In this document: piece by piece, positions 21,569-32,494 of the stretch | Layout: each line of letters starts with the position of its first letter | How positions within the stretch are numbered: the first letter of the stretch is position 1 | From: Paralithodes platypus | Lineage: Eukaryota; Arthropoda; Malacostraca; Decapoda; Lithodidae | Reading direction: 5' to 3' | Assembly: GCA_032716605.1 (NCBI GenBank) | Contig: CM064523.1 | Location: forward strand, 42,841,656 to 42,905,655 | DNA length: 64,000 nt | Notes under the pieces: generated by a model | Seen by the model: the letters and a program-made list of their open reading frames with translations, nothing else | Told to the model about the DNA's origin: nothing | Database searches by the model: none | Made by a program: the position numbers and the translations under genes

Positions 21569-21794
21569 TTTGAAAATGGGTAATTATTTTCTGGACTATT
21601 ATTAATGTTTATACTGAAGACTAATTTTCAACAATCAAAATTATATTTAGATATAGCCTAACACATACTCAATTTAGCCGTTAATCTTTAGCATTATATG
21701 CGTACCATTATTTGCTACAAATTCAGATGAATAATTAGTTGAAAACATTAAGTCCACAATATAATTTACCTAATACGTGGGAACGCACGCTAGT

Positions 21795-22215
21795 AGGGAG
21801 AGGGAATATATTTATTATTGAATTAAATGTCATATATGCTCCGTCCCGAGCATTTAGCTGGTCGACCTAGTCTGCCAGACGCAGGTGACATTAAAGGACA
21901 GAAACATAAAAATGGCCTAAATTATCAAATAATAGGACGAATTTAGGTACAAGAATGAAGCTAAAGCTGTAAATATTTAGTTAATCATAGATTTCTTATC
22001 CCAGATGTTAGTGGGTACCTGTGGTAGTAGCATTTTTCTAAAAGGGGGGGGGAACACATTTATTATTTATTAAATTTGGTATATGCTCCGTCCCGAGCAT
22101 TTAGCTGGTCGACCTAGTCTGCCAGACGCGGGTGACATTAAGGACGGTGACATAAAATGGTCTAAATAAGAAAAATATGGGGGAAATTTAGGGACTGCAA
22201 CGAAGCTCAAGCTCG
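21795..22215 (-). repeat. Tandem repeat in the BEL-2 5' leader
   Basis: Two diverged direct copies (about 21795-21985 and 22045-22215) share a conserved core, ATGCTCCGTCCCGAGCATTT and GGTCGACCTAGTCTGCC, plus flanking similarity. They lie between the 5' LTR and Gag, where packaging or translation signals would be expected. A G-run lies at 22045-22052. Confidence 0.85.
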
Positions 22216-22483
22216 AGTTTCACAAACGCCAGAGAACACAACGTTGCAGACCCTCCTACCAGTCCTCTACCACAGAATTTAAACGCCATGCGATTTTATC
22301 TTATTATTAATTGAAATGCCACTCACCCAAGGCCATCGCCTCACAGTTAGGGACCTCATAACGGCGGGGGATCAATCTATGTCCCACAAAAACGACCTTA
22401 AACATTAGCCTGCAGCATAGCAGGGACCCTAACTGTTGAAAACTGGCCCTAACTCAACCCCTAGTCTACACACCGATCGGAAT

Positions 22484-22503
22484 CCTCACTCGGGGCACCT
22501 AAA
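22484..22503 (-). promoter_or_regulatory. Candidate BEL-2 primer-binding site
   Basis: Directly inside the 5' LTR, the minus strand reads TTTAGGTGCCCCGAGTGAGG. GGTGCCCCGAGTG would pair with a tRNA 3' end of the form ...CGGGGCACC(A). The usual TGG start is not perfect and I cannot name the tRNA. Confidence 0.5.
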
Positions 22504-23277
22504 TGTGGGGGATAATATGGCCAAAGGTTATCTCTTACCACACCAATCGAAATATTAAATTAATCCACATAAATAAAAATAAAGTCTGAGATCGCCTACC
22601 TTATGGTGTGAACTATGGTAGCCTATCTCTCAGGATGCCCTAACTAAACATTGTATAAATGGCCATATATATCAATGACTTAGCTATAACTAGGGTCCTG
22701 GTTTAGTTCAGAGGATTCCGGCTTCGGTAGATAAGGGTTATAGGTCAGGACTCCGGGCCGGGCGTGGGAATTGTGGTGGAGGAGATCACGGGATACTTCT
22801 CTACCGTTCAGATGTTTACTAGCGTCTGATCGGAACTTCAATTTCCGACTCTTAAATAAACTATATATTAATTCGTTACCAAGGGTTCATTCCCTCTTCA
22901 CGAAATCATATAAATAATTATCAACATTTAAATTATATAATTATAAGGGTGAATATCGTTTCACAACGATTTAGTGAACATAATATCAAGATATTAACGA
23001 GCCTAAAGCAAACGGTGGATCGCGTATGCGGTCGCGGGAATATTTAAACTGATCCTCTTTACAGTTCTTCTAAACTTATTTTTACAAGGTTTTATAACTA
23101 AATTAACTTGATCAAAGTAATCTTATACAGTACTAAATTACCTAACATTAATTAATCTCTACAATATATACAATCACCGGGTTCTGGTAGGAAATTGTTC
23201 ACTCTAGTGAGGTTACCCTATCGGAAGGTTGTTGCCAACATTCCCCAGATACCGGTGTAGTCAATTTATTTCTCACA
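22504..23277 (-). repeat. BEL-2 5' LTR
   Basis: 774 bp, TG...CA ends, same sequence as the LTR at 14941-16170 without the MITE. The promoter should lie here, but I assign no TATA box with confidence. Confidence 0.93.
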
Positions 23278-23351
23278 ACATCCTGGTTCTTGATACGTTT
23301 AGCATATTAGTCTAGTACCATATGGCCTCTATCGCGTGGCGCTAGAGTTTA

Positions 23352-23566
23352 TTAATCCATCTAGTACCGGTCACGTCTCGTTCATTATATTCTGACAAGG
23401 AGTGGACGATTCTATTCAGTTTCGGAAGGCCGTCTACCAAATTGAAGGTTATATACTATATAAATTAATCCCATTAACGGCCACATATTCATCCTTATCT
23501 TCATATTATCGTCTAATTATGGCTGAAACAAAATACTACGGACGGCATCGGTACTGGACGGGTTAA
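23352..23566. mobile_element. TTAA-flanked palindromic MITE (family T1)
   Basis: Inner ends TCCATCTAGTACCGGTCACG and, inverted, CCCGTCCAGTACCGATGCC; TTAA at both borders. Mirror copy of 11461-11675. Confidence 0.8.
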
Positions 23567-23784
23567 TGTAACTTAAACAATTTCCTAATAGTTCACCTCA
23601 AATGAAGTAAAGTTTCGTCGCAATGAAATATAAATAATGCATTATTGTCACTAACTGAGTGTCCATACGGCATTGCAAACAACCCTACCGCTTCCCTCCC
23701 TCCCTCCCACCCAGCCCCACACCCACTCGCTCCTCCTCGTTACCAGCTCACCACACGTGTAGATGTGATCAATGCGTATATAAT

Positions 23785-24700
23785 ATTTTAGGAGTATAGT
23801 TGGTTGTTGGAAGGAACATAATAATTGATATTGGTTCAGGGGTAATTTATCGAGAGGACTTCCCTAGTGGTTAAGGCCCCATTAATTGCTTTCCATTCAC
23901 ATATGCATAGCCTACGTGAGTTGCAGTTGGGATGCGTGTACATGCTTAGATTGATATGCAGGATTCGAAGTTGCATAATAAATCTTAGGCAGTGTCCACC
24001 ATTCTTTTAACTGTCTTCGTGGTGCGATGCATAAGGTGTTGATTTTCGGTGTGAGCATCCTGGATTCGAATCCACGGACTGCCACATGTGTTTGTAAAAT
24101 TTCATTAATCGATTTTAGAAGTATAGTTGGTTGTTGGAAGGAACATAATAATTTATATTGGTTCAGGGGTAATTTATCGAGAGGACTTCCCTAGTGGTTA
24201 AGGCCCCATTAATTGCTCTTTCCATTCACATATGCATAGCCTACGTGAGTTGCAGTTGGGATGTGTGTACATGCTTAGATTGATATGCAGGGTTCGAAGT
24301 TGCATAATAAATTGTAGGCAGTGTCCACCATTCTTTTAACCCTTTCACGCACATATGACGCAAAGGTTGCCAGATTAGCAATAAGAAATAGAGTTCTCTC
24401 ACTCTTATAATTACCTCTCCAAAATTAGTTTTCTGCCCACAGCTAACTCAAAGACAACTGCAGACGTTGAAGTTACTAAATACCCCAGATGGTAACAAAG
24501 GCTTTAAAGTATCCCCAATAGGCTCAAAATCGCGTCATATGTCTGAGAGGGTTAACTGTCTTCGTGGTGCGATGCATAAGGTGTTGATTTTCGGTGTGAG
24601 CATCCTGGATTCGAATCCACGGACTGCCACATGTGTTTGTAAAATTTCATTAATCGATTTTAGGAGTATAGTTGGTTGTTGGAAGGAACATAATAATTGT
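23785..24700. repeat. Tandem duplication of a 327-bp unit with tRNA-like segments
   Basis: Unit 1 is 23785-24111, unit 2 is 24112-24656 (with a TTAA MITE inside), and a partial third unit is 24657-24700. Each unit contains a CTAGTGGTTAAGG segment and a second segment ending CCTGGATTCGAATCCACGG, which resemble Pol III A and B boxes. They do not fold into convincing tRNAs by eye. The block is absent from the left arm of the inverted duplication. Confidence 0.9.
24336..24555. mobile_element. TTAA-flanked MITE (family T2), copy 1
   Basis: TTAA at 24336-24339 and 24552-24555. Ends CCCTTTCACGCACATATG and, inverted, CCCTCTCAGACATATGACG. Unit 1 of the tandem duplication has the unoccupied site (TCTTTTAACTGTC, about 24005). 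A second copy of the same family is 48022-48255. Confidence 0.95.
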
Positions 24701-25442
24701 TTATATCCGTCTGCTATAAAATGTAATATATTTAATAGAGTTAGCATTTACATTTTGATGGTCCAATCCCCTTCGTAAGTTGTATAAGATGTCAAAAAAT
24801 TTCATAATTCTCAAGCTGTTAATATTAGAATGGGTCTAGGAAAAGCTGTTGAAATATATTGTAGACCTGTACGAGAATGTATTCATTAATAGGAAATGAA
24901 GAAGTTAATTTCCTGTTGTGTAAAAACTTACAAGGTGTTATCCAGTGCCGGTAACGCCTTCATCAGGAAATTAACCCTCCGACGATCTTGACGCATTATG
25001 ATACTTACATAACTCTAGTTTTCAATAGACGATTTTATACAGTTCATGAAGGATCTGTGGGAGTTATAAGGGCAAAGACTGGCCTAATCAACCCTCTGAT
25101 GTCCGTATCCCATTCCAACTCTGAATAAAATCGACTGATGATAGCCAGAATAAACTCTAAAAAACGTTTCATAATCTTCAAGGAGTTAAACAAAAACTGT
25201 TTAACCCGGCCCAAGATTTATTTCCTAAATTGATAAAACTCATTTGCCGAGGGCTAAATATGATAAATCCATCTATCCTTGTATAAAATGGTTAATCTTG
25301 AGGCACAGATTACCGCTGTGATCGTTACTCGTTCACAATATTGATGTTAGTTTAAATTAATATCTTTTACATGAAAGGATTATATTAGCTTGTGGTAAAC
25401 ACAAATGAATACCTAAATCACTATATTTGTCACCTACGTATG

Positions 25443-26830
25443 TACAGTCAGAAACCGCAATTTCTGAGACACTTTGATGGGGCCCGGACATATGGAGCGC
25501 ATCGTTTCTGGACGACAGCCCACTTTAACCATCACAAGGCTGCATACCTATGAACACACGTTCCGAATCAGTAGATGCTTCACTCAGTCTACCATGTCAA
25601 ATTATAATGTTGCTGCTATGCTATGATCCGCATTCATAAATGTATGGATATGCAAATGACAAAAAATCCTTTATTGCATTTCCTTAGTAATTTCTAGTAA
25701 TTACGGACACGAATATTACCATAGGTTTTAAGAAATTAAAAATTAAAGGAAATACTTCCAAATTGCTGCCGCACAGGAATGGCTCGGGTTCCAACCTTAA
25801 ATGTTTAATTGGCTGTTACGAAATTTGGCAGGTTAGCTTCGCTCTTTCGTCCCCCACCTCCCATAGAGCTGTATATATTTCCATGTTCCCAGTGATCACG
25901 TTATGCATAGGCTACTTGTATTAATTTCGAAGAGGAGGATGTTCAGTATTACAGTGTAAAATGAACAGTTGTGTAAAGTAACGATGGTAATTATGACGTG
26001 AATTGCTAGTTACGATTAATCGAGTGTGTGTGTGTTGTAATAGACATAATGCTCTACAATAGGTGACAAACACTAAACACAGAAGTGTCTGCTTCATGAC
26101 ATCTAGCACAACGAACTATGCAATGTAATATTGCATGTTATCATCTGGTTATGAAATTCATATGTGACACGGCAATGAGTTAGTTATCAGTAGTGATATA
26201 TGGGGGATATTATGTAATACCACACAAAGTTAAACTTCGGAAGCTGATAGGTATATAAACTGTATATTCGGTATTAATTTAGTAACAAATGTATATAACC
26301 ATCAAAAGGGTAAAGGCTATATAAGCATCGCATCGTGATATTAAGTTTAGCAATGGATATAGATACCGTTTCGATGTTTGCAATATATCTGATACTATAA
26401 TACTATGTTTACACAGTGCAACAAGGTTAATAGCATGATATAAAATGGATGAATTATATGTGAATACCGGTATGTGTTTAATAGTAACTACTATGGATGA
26501 CGTCTGATGAATCTCGCACACACACGTACGAAAGCCACATGTCCATTCACTGCTGTCTGGTAGTGTTTTTTGTCTTTACATTCTAAATTTGTTAATAGCT
26601 ATCCGCGTTTAATGTAGATGCAGGAGAGAGTAACAAACAATGGTATTTTTGTCATTTTTAGATCAGATTCTGTAGTATGAATCGTATCGTAGCATAACAC
26701 AATAATTTTACATGGCAGACTGAGTGAAGCAATTATTGGTTCGCAACGTGTGGGCTGTCATCCAGAAAGAATACTCTCCCAATATCCGGGCCCTATCCAG
26801 GTGTCTCAGAAACTGCGGTTTCTGACTGTA
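25443..26830. mobile_element. Tc1/mariner-like non-autonomous element, 1384 bp, long inverted repeats
   Basis: TA at 25443-25444 and 26829-26830. The ends begin CAGTCAGAAACCGCA, and the inverted similarity continues, imperfectly, for about 200 bp (CTGAGACAC, GGGCCCGGA, GCTTCACTCAGTCT). The left arm of the inverted duplication has the empty site (ATTTACGTCC, about 10263-10272 inverted). No transposase frame is recognised, so it is probably mobilised in trans. Confidence 0.88.
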
Positions 26831-27023
26831 CGTCCATAAATGAACGTGTATTAGCTATGTTGTCCTGCCAGCCAATCAGAATCCGTCTGCCATATCACTC
26901 AGGTAGGGTGGAGAGAATCCCCCCACCTCTAACACATTTCCCCCAATATGAGCTGCCAAATACTTCCAGATGAGACTGTACAATCACCTGCTTTAGTATC
27001 GTGTACAGTACAGTAGTTTGTTA

Positions 27024-28025
27024 TACAGGGTGTTTTAAAACAACACTGCCAGACCTCATCTGCTAATTAGTAAATACAATAACGAAGAAGATTATCTAAG
27101 GGCAAAATAATATACCATTAATGATTTAAACCGCATAGAGTAAAATAATTAGTGACACCCAGGTATGAACTATAATCCGAACACGGGCTAGTGTCCCCCC
27201 CTCCCCCCCAAATAGCCTACCTCTTGCCTCCCATCCCCGTTCGAGTTTTTCTTCGAAGCTTTGGTGTCATAACGAATCTTCTCATGTGTTTAATCATCTG
27301 CTCGGCCATCTTCTTCTGTCATAGTGATTTGATTTACCTTATAATATCACATACATATGGATTGTCGTTATTTAGGTGTGTCTCTGCCTTTGTTATTTTA
27401 TACTCGTTAAGTCCAAGTGACGTAAATTGTTTGTTTTGGGTACCATTAGATGATTTTAAATATTCATTAGTGAACACCGTATACTTGTATGTTTACAGCT
27501 ACGTAAAATCGTCAAACTTCAACCATAAAACTGATAGACATATTTCGTTAGTACTCTGTGATAATAGTAACGTAATGAGGTATTTGTATTGAAACAGTAA
27601 ATTGCGCAGGAACAATTTTTTCCCATTCAAACAGTTTTACGAACGATTAAATTACCTATAGCAGTGTTCGGATACCTGACCCCGACTTGAGATTCATTAT
27701 TTTACCTCTTGGTCATCGTTACAAATGGTGCATATCTTGTTACGCTACTTGGATTATAATACTTCGCAGTTTTCTTCTAATTGCAAAATATCATTACCAA
27801 TTTGACGTTACTTTGATTTTGTAATTATTCATATGTGATTAGGTCATTAGATATCTCCTCTTTACCTTTTTTACTTGGTAATCATTCATATTATGTATCA
27901 TATGTTTTGTGCTGAGCTCAGAACCCTGTTTTGCTAAATTTCTAAATAACCATTTATCTCCGTTACAATATATGTTTTGGTAAAAATAGAAAAGAAATAT
28001 GTGTATTATATAAAAACACCCTGTA
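27024..28025. mobile_element. Mariner-like element, short inverted repeats, no transposase seen
   Basis: TA target copies surround ends CAGGGTGTTTTAAAA and, inverted, CAGGGTGTTTTTATA; CAGGGTGTT is a common end of mariner-like elements. The 998-bp interior is AT-rich. A 133-codon plus-strand open frame (27191-27592) looks hydrophobic but has no catalytic motif, and I do not call it a gene. Confidence 0.75.
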
Positions 28026-30379
28026 TATATTAAACAGTATACAATAAATGGAAGAAAACGCCTAGTCTATTGAAGACAATGTTGCAAATTATTTCATAGT
28101 ATATCAGCATTGTGCAATGCAGTGTTGCACCTCAGTGCAGGTGGGTGTACAAACTGAGTAGTGTGACGTGTAATGGCGTGGAAACCATTAACTAAAGTAT
28201 TCTGAAGTTGATCCCAAATATGAAGCAGTTGAAGCGTGCGAAAACAAAGACCCGGAAAGCCAGATGATAAAACTATAGTTGTGAAGATGATACACGTAAG
28301 ACAAATACTGTGAATAAGTGCTATTTCCTCGATGATATACTTTATAAATGTACTATCATACAAAAAAGTATCCTTACTAAAATGACACGCACCATTTAGA
28401 CTCGATGGACGAAGTAATATGGAAACTATTGTTTGAGCTCGAATCGTACCCCACTTTATGAAACTCAACGTTCACAAGAGTAAGGATACTTTGTTGTATG
28501 ATAGTACATGTACAGTACATGTACAGGTGTCTGATATTTGGTTTTATTTTTGGTTTATTTGTATCATCAAACATGAGCAAATTATGTTGATAATATAGTT
28601 TGTACTATTAAATTGTGGTTGTGATTGAGAGTATGTTACAGTACAGTTGGCCCTGACTGTACGCAAACACTAGGAGGATTCACATATACTATTTTCCAGG
28701 CAACCTTTACTAATAACCTTTGGTATTATTACCGACACGTAAAGGTGATTTTTTGTATGCGTGTGTGTGTGTGTTTTTTGTTTGTTTTATAGCTTGGTTA
28801 AAATAGTAGTACCTTAACAGCTAATGTATTGACAATTTATGGAGCAATAAGACATTATTATTATTTTGCATTAAATTAGTGAAACGTTCGTATAATCATT
28901 ATCTTATTTGGCTAATAAGCACGTTGTAATAACCGAGTAATTAAGATGGGTTTCAAGGCAATTTCTCGCCAGCTATAAAACAACCCATAGACATTTTCTT
29001 ATGTAGGGGTGTTTATCATAGCAAGTATATATTTGATATTTATATATTCTTTTCAAAGTTGTATTTACTGTTTTATTCAGGTGTGTATAGTCTAATTGAA
29101 TAAGTATTTCACATGTTGATATGTATTGCCATGGCAGACGCACGTTTGTCAGATAGATTATCATTATCATCTTACGTGTAATTAATAGTCTTTATACAGT
29201 TTAATCAGTCTTTCATGATATTATGTGAATGTCATGTTTACTGGAACAGTGGCTAGTGGTATAATACTATATTAGACGATCCTGACACCCTGAGGTAATA
29301 TTTTGAAATATCCCCTTGAACCGATTATTCGAGTCTGTGTTTCCCCTCATGTAATGCTCACTGTTTCAATTGTACAGTTAAATAGTGTACTATCTATATA
29401 TACAGAAGAGTGTACATTTCCAAGCACTGCCTATATTATGATGGAAGGTCCCCCGTGTCTGATGTTCCTGGTGCATGAATAAAGAACCCTTGACCCTTGA
29501 CTGTTTGCATGACTGTCTGACTGTAATCATGAGAGCGGGGACGTGCTTGTGTATGTACGTTTGTCCCTTGGTGAACAAGTCTGGTTTCTGCTCTACATGT
29601 ATACACGATGGTTTATGCATGTGGATATATGAGCGTCCGCTTTCTACCTCTACATTTATTCATACACATATGTGTTTACGTTTACATTAACACACACACA
29701 CACGCATATATACTTAAGCAGCTCTCATCGACTATTCTCATTATAATATATGCAAACGCTCACTCTCTCTCTTTATAACATGCAGATAAGGTCAGATCGT
29801 CGACATTTTTTAAATACTTAATAGGTTTGACAATGTGGATCACATAAAAAATGTTTAGGCTCAATTTGGATACAACACGCAACCATGACTGGAAGTTAGA
29901 AATGAAGATGTTCAGCACTATAGTATCCGTGGACACTTTTTCACATAATTCCAAGTTCTGTTCTACCTGAAACATACTTTCCTCGGAAGTTGTGAACATG
30001 TCTTCAGCAAAGTAGATAGTATTTTGCACACTCTGTAATAAGTGGAATGCACTAAAAAATATCTCTCTTTTCACTTAGAGTATCTCCCCGGAATGCACTG
30101 CAAGGTCTTTGAGATACTAACTATTCATTGTAACTATCTCGGTCTTTCTGTACCTTTCGCTAATTTTTGGCTCATTCTCTGGCTCCAATTAGCCGAGGGC
30201 CTGAGGGAGAATGAGGGAAAGGGAGAGGGCAGGAGACTAAAATGAGAAATTGTAGACTCCAAATGGTAGCAGAGAGAAGACGAATATTCGGCTTAAGGTT
30301 AACATCACAATGTATATTTACTTATCTGAAATGTAATATTTGATTGTTGATTCAAACTTATAATATATTTGGTTGAGCT
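28026..30379. other. Unassigned AT-rich DNA
   Basis: No gene recognised. It holds an inverted repeat (28348-28509), a GT microsatellite (about 28760-28775), a CA run near 29690-29703 and a short CT run at 29763-29771. A sequence reading AATAAAGAACCCTTGACCC at about 29477 could be the 3' end of an old retroposon. The open frames here are short and unremarkable. Confidence 0.55.
28348..28509. repeat. Inverted repeat, possible small MITE
   Basis: ATGTACTATCATACAA at the left returns inverted at the right, with about 30 bp per arm and one or two mismatches (AAGTATCCTTACT shared). The 100-bp centre is unique. No target-site duplication was defined. Confidence 0.75.
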
Positions 30380-31675
30380 GTCATATTGCATTTCTAAAGT
30401 TTTTAAACTATTCTTAATTCAACATTTCTTAATAATTTGTCTTCCAATAATCTACTTTCAGATCGTCAGTATGGTTTCCTTAAGGGCAGTTCTACTGGTG
30501 ATCTTTTTTTTATCTTACTAACTCTTGGTCATCTTCCTTTCAGGACTTTGGTGAGACCTTTTCTATTGCGCTCAACATATCAAAAGACTTCGATAGAGTA
30601 TCACAAATCTCTAAATTCTAAACTACCCTCCTTTGGTTTCTACGACTTCATCTGTGACTTTGTCTCTAATTACCTTTCTGGGTAAACATGGCTGTGGTTG
30701 TGGATGGCCATCGCTCACTTCCTCAACCTATCAACTTTGGAGTTCCTCAGGGTTCAGTTCTTTGTCTATAATCCATAAATAATCTTATGAACTGTACCTC
30801 GAGTCCTATCCACTTATATGCTGATGACTCTACCTTTCACTATTCAACTAGTTTTCCACAATGACCCTTCGAAAAGAGTGCACCGAGACTTTATAATAAT
30901 CTACCAGTTAATGTGAAAAGGTGTGCGAACATAAAGGCCTTTAAAAAGTCACTAAAAACACATTTGTTCAGGGAGTGTTATGACTTAGAAGATGGCACTG
31001 TGAGACAAGACTACAAGTGCTAGATGGTTTAAAGGGCAGCTGCGACGAGCGTCACATCTAGTGACGGAGCGCGGCTGAGAAACTCCACACCAAGTAACAA
31101 CCAAGCATGCACTCACTCCAGAGGTCGTGTGATAAGGCCATGGAATGACTATCTTCTGATTTATAATTTATTTCTGTTTGGGGCAGAAAAATTCTTGTTA
31201 GTTTCAATGCCTCTAAGGCCCAATATCTCCCTCTATCTATCTGTCGCAATCCTCCACAAAACTATCAATTGCTCTTCAACAATACACACATCTATCCTTC
31301 ATCTTCTATCAATATTCTTGGTGTATATAATTATTTCATCCAACCTTCCTAGGAAAGATTATGTTACCACTCTTGCTAAAGCAGCTTTCCAGAAGTTAGG
31401 TATCCTCAACCGTATCCATGGGTTCTTCTGCCTCGCAAAGTTTCTTGCTCTGTATAGGGGCACAGTGCGACCATATATATTGAGTATTGTTCGCATGTAT
31501 GGGGAGGTTCTACCCTTACCACACTTCTCGAAAGAGTAGTCAAAAGCTTTTTGCCTCATCAACTTACTTCCTCTTACTAGTTCCCTACAATCTCTTTCTA
31601 CATGCCGCAATGATGCATCTATATCACTCTTCTATTGCTATTACAACAATCAGTTTTCTTCAGAGCTCTCTCAGT
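30380..31675 (+). pseudogene. LINE B reverse transcriptase, decayed 5' portion
   Basis: Frames in order: KVFKLFLIQHFLNN and LLSDRQYGFLKGSSTGDL (about 30390-30500), SKLPSFGFYDFICDFVSNYL (to 30685), a broken GVPQGS region near 30740, LYADDSTFHYSTSF (about 30815-30860, the catalytic YADD), then an insertion, then VSFNASKAQYLPLS (31200), TLAKAAFQKLGILNR (31365), FLALYRGTVRPYI (31440) and ISLFYCYYNNQFSSELSQY (to 31675). LINE A then interrupts it; the C-terminal end is at 35243-35425. Many stops. LINE RT copies element RNA directly at nicked chromosomal DNA. Confidence 0.82.
30869..31120 (+). mobile_element. LINE G, 5'-truncated 3' end, inserted in LINE B
   Basis: Encodes only the last residues of an ORF2 (RLYNNLPVNVKRCANIKAF, then KKSLKTHLFRECY) with a stop at about 31022, followed by a 3' UTR. 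LINE B sequence lies on both sides: the minus-strand LINE B copy at 42292-43075 shows the uninterrupted order. The exact right border is approximate. Confidence 0.7.
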
Positions 31676-31815
31676 ATTTTGTTTTCTTCTATATTCCAAC
31701 TACTCCCTCTCGGGCATAGGCTGAGAGCCTTTACACTACACCGCTGAACACGGTGAGGCCTGTGAGGTCTTGTTCCAGTCTAGAGAGTGAGTCATGCGAA
31801 GCACCCCGGCTCGAA
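31676..31815 (-). repeat. LINE A 3' UTR segment shared with the SINE tail
   Basis: Minus strand: TTGCTTCGAGCC, ACTGGAACAAGACCTCACAG, GCCTATGCCCGAGAGGG, TTGGAATATAGAAG, then an A-rich end. The same run closes the SINE copies at 9645-10188 and 38158-39514. Shared 3' ends are how SINEs recruit the reverse transcriptase of a partner LINE. Confidence 0.9.
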
Positions 31816-31866
31816 GCAACTCCATGAGGAAGGAAAAACACAGATAAAACAAAATGGTCCATGTGC

Positions 31867-32178
31867 TTAAAGGCATTCTCCATTCATAAAATGTTTGTAA
31901 CAACTGGATTTAAACATTTGTAGATTGTAAGTTTGTGGAAAGCAATTCGAGGGAAGTGAATTCCAAAGAGTAGTAGCTCTGGGGATAAATAAATTCTGAT
32001 AAGCATAATTTCTGCATTGTGGAGGAGAAAGTGTAAATTCATGGGCGCTCTCAGCTGTCCTAGTTCTACGGGGAAAGATGTGGAGAGGCGGCACAATTGA
32101 AGCAAGTTCCTCGGAACAATTGCTGTGAAAATATCTGTAGAATAATGCAAGGGATGCAAAGTTTCTTCGTATGGATAA
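31867..32178 (-). CDS. LINE A ORF, C-terminal end
   Basis: Continues the LINE A protein past the CR1-like insertion: LSIRRNFASLALFYRYF, CSEELASIVPPLHIFPRRT, AYQNLFIPRATTLWNSLP, FPQTYNLQMFKSSCYKHFM and a stop. It is in the right register with the host sequence before the insertion if one TGTA is kept. No lesion was seen in this part. Confidence 0.85.
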   Translation of the reverse strand, partial: LSIRRNFASLALFYRYFHSNCSEELASIVPPLHIFPRRTRTAESAHEFTLSPPQCRNYAYQNLFIPRATTLWNSLPSNCFPQTYNLQMFKSSCYKHFMNGECL

Positions 32179-32182
32179 TGTA

Positions 32183-32494
32183 CATAAGAACATAAGAAAA
32201 TGGGAGTCTGCAGAAAGCCGATTGGCCTAAGCAAGGCAGATCCCTGTCCCACACAACCCCAATTACAAAGCCCAATTATAGGCTCAACACTCTAATACCC
32301 TGAGGATCATCTTACCAAAACGGTTAGAGATTAACGCAGGATTACGGGGTCTGCAGAGCGCTGATTGGCCCAACCCGGCTGATCCCCCTTCACACCCAAC
32401 CTTTCTCGTCCATATGCTTATCCAATTTTATCTTAAAGCTCCCTATCGTTTTTAATCCCACTATAGCACTTGGTAGTCCATTCCATCCATCAGG
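32183..32494 (-). mobile_element. CR1-like LINE 3' end inserted in LINE A, (TTCTTATG)n tail
   Basis: Encodes the last 35 or so codons of a CR1-type ORF (WNGLPSAIVGLKTIGSFK, LDKHMDEKGWV, stop at about 32390), then a 3' UTR (GGGTTGGGCCAATCAGCGC) ending in TTCTTATGTTCTTATG. Tandem 8-bp ends are typical of CR1. TGTA is present at both borders (32179-32182 and 32495-32498). It is severely 5'-truncated. Confidence 0.88.

Larger units (their letters stand above)
14936..23282 (-). mobile_element. BEL-2, nearly intact BEL/Pao LTR retrotransposon with TSD
   Basis: Two long direct repeats (14941-16170 and 22504-23277) bound a coding region read on the minus strand. ACATC flanks both sides (14936-14940 and 23278-23282), a 5-bp target-site duplication typical of BEL/Pao. 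The mirror locus at about 11745 has the empty site with one ACATC. In element order: 5' LTR (22504-23277), primer-binding region, repeated leader, Gag-protease frame, RT-RNase H frame, integrase frame, 3' LTR (14941-16170). The LTRs are very similar to each other apart from one MITE and a few short indels, so the insertion is recent relative to BEL-1. Confidence 0.95.
14497..26985 (-). repeat. Right arm of the large inverted duplication, carrying BEL-2 and a Tc1-like element
   Basis: Reverse-complement partner of 9556-12595, stretched by insertions: BEL-2 (14941-23277), a tandem duplication (23785-24700) and a Tc1-like element (25445-26828). Anchor pairs are listed at the left arm. This arm keeps the pre-insertion states of the two SINE-like copies and of the 69-bp minisatellite. 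Confidence 0.82.

Noticed and set aside
27191..27592. 133-codon hydrophobic open frame
   Set aside because: It lies inside an AT-rich mariner-like element, has no known motif, and AT-rich DNA readily gives hydrophobic frames.
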